DNA from: Paulinella micropora
Lineage: Eukaryota; Cercozoa; Imbricatea; Euglyphida
Assembly: GCA_009731375.1 (NCBI GenBank)
Contig: BJOX01000050.1
Location: 69,202 to 95,950 of the forward strand
Direction of reading: 5' to 3'
Length of the DNA: 26,749 bases
Numbering within the stretch: the first letter of the stretch is position 1; every line of letters begins with the position of its first letter. A program made the position numbers and the translations under genes. Below the pieces are notes generated by a model. It did no database searches and was not told where the DNA came from. It was given only the letters and a program-made list of their open reading frames with translations. This document shows positions 26,184-26,749 of this stretch, piece after piece.

Positions 26184-26498
26184 TTCCACCACCTCGAAAC
26201 GATTACCTTGAGTAGTGTCCGGGTGGGATGACGTATCGGTCTCCGAGGCAGTGTTGTAGGCCTGAGCTCGACCGAAATTCGGGCTGGAGCTTGCCCATGA
26301 GCCTCCTCCTCCTCTTCTGGGTGGCGGGGCTGGCGCTCGAACAGCTCTCCCTCCATAAGGGGTATATCCCCGACCTCCTCCTCTTCCTCTCTGAGGGGTT
26401 CCTTGCCACCTCGAAGCTCCTCTCCATGTTCCTCCTCCTGCTCCTCCTCCTGCTCCTCCTGCTCCTCCTCCTCGTCCTCCTAACCCGAGTAAGCTTAC
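26184..26498 (-). CDS. Gly/Arg-rich gag-like C-terminus, in frame with pol
   Basis: These 105 codons lie between two in-frame TGAs (26499-26501 and 26181-26183). They encode Gly-rich runs with RGG-type motifs (GGRGGG, RGRGGGRGY) and a Ser/Thr-rich end TTQGNRFEVVE. RGG-rich tails bind RNA and can replace the CCHC knuckle in some gag proteins, and no CCHC is seen here. The upstream end is unclear: the frame closes at 26499, so either splicing, a frameshift, or decay separates it from the rest of gag. The other two frames here are also open because of the GAG-type repeat, so the frame choice is inferred from its continuity with pol. Confidence 0.45.
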
Positions 26499-26749
26499 TC
26501 AGCTCATACAACAATGCTCGACGTTTAGCTCAGTGAAGTCCAATAACTTCCTCGAGACACACGTGTTCGAAAATACGGTTCAAAGCGTTGCTCCGTCAGC
26601 ACTGTTTCAAGAAGTGATGAGTGCATGCTCAAACATGGACTCGCTCACGGAGGCACATACGGCACAGGCAGGCGGTGTACCTGTTGGCGCACAAGCCACG
26701 TACACAAACAGAGTTGCCGGTTGGAAGAGACAGAGAGAGCCAGACCTGA
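26499..26749 (-). other. Retrotransposon 5' region, unresolved
   Basis: No frame is open across this stretch on the minus strand, and no copy of the putative LTR is present. It may be untranslated leader or broken gag. Confidence 0.4.

Larger units (their letters stand above)
19201..26749 (-). mobile_element. Ty3/Gypsy-type LTR retrotransposon (5' end outside window)
   Basis: The order on the minus strand is gag-like end, protease-like region, RT, RNase H, integrase, 3' noncoding, purine-rich tract, putative 3' LTR. RT-RNase H before integrase defines the Ty3/Gypsy order. The intact 1926-codon frame argues for recent activity. The 5' LTR, primer-binding site and most of gag are beyond the right edge. 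Confidence 0.9.

Noticed and set aside
26203-26514. Arg-rich and Glu-rich frames over the GAG/CTC repeat
   Set aside because: All three minus frames are open here because of the trinucleotide-like repeat. Only the Gly/Arg frame continues into pol.

Overview
This window is eukaryotic. It holds a split gene whose exons join in phase across GT-AG introns, retroposons, and an exceptional density of microsatellites. Coding exons are GC-rich, while introns are almost wholly simple repeats. The species cannot be fixed from the sequence; a repeat-rich protist or alga is a guess, and an invertebrate cannot be excluded. Seven runs of N (1479-1652, 2475-2545, 3756-3765, 4139-4148, 4355-4729, 4870-4879, 5262-6249) mark repeat-driven assembly gaps, so the local order in the first 6.3 kb is provisional.

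Layout. Positions 1-1480 and 4.1-6.9 kb hold a tRNA-derived SINE family with (ATT)n tails arranged head to tail, plus pieces of two other ATT-tailed repeats. From about 1.9 to 17.6 kb on the + strand lies one large gene. Fourteen phase-matched exons (1907-14726) encode an acidic N-terminal region with a duplicated 21-residue unit, three successive FYVE-type zinc fingers, and a Ste20-group protein kinase closest in motif pattern to the MST/Hippo/Krs kinases. A Ser/Pro-rich tail follows in two further candidate exons. The 5' end is not seen, and the 3' end is ambiguous in frame.

The introns from 9.3 to 16.7 kb are built of TATC arrays that frame discrete modules. These are a near-perfect 178-bp palindrome (12582-12759) with a half copy (9809-9902), a 40-bp module present four times, a 430-bp repeat with a second, inverted copy downstream of the gene, and unclassified segments. 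Several arrays sit directly upstream of 3' splice sites and may act as pyrimidine tracts.

From about 19.2 kb to the right edge lies a Ty3/Gypsy-type LTR retrotransposon on the minus strand. It has an uninterrupted 1926-codon pol with a protease-like region, RT, RNase H, integrase with a GPY module, and an unrecognised C-terminal extension of about 300 residues. A Gly/Arg-rich gag-like end lies upstream in the same frame behind a single TGA. A probable 3' LTR abuts a GATA array; the 5' LTR is outside the window.

The most novel candidate is the triple-FYVE/Hippo-like kinase, which would tie a stress or growth-control kinase to PI3P-bearing endosomes. The family of TATC-framed modules comes second.
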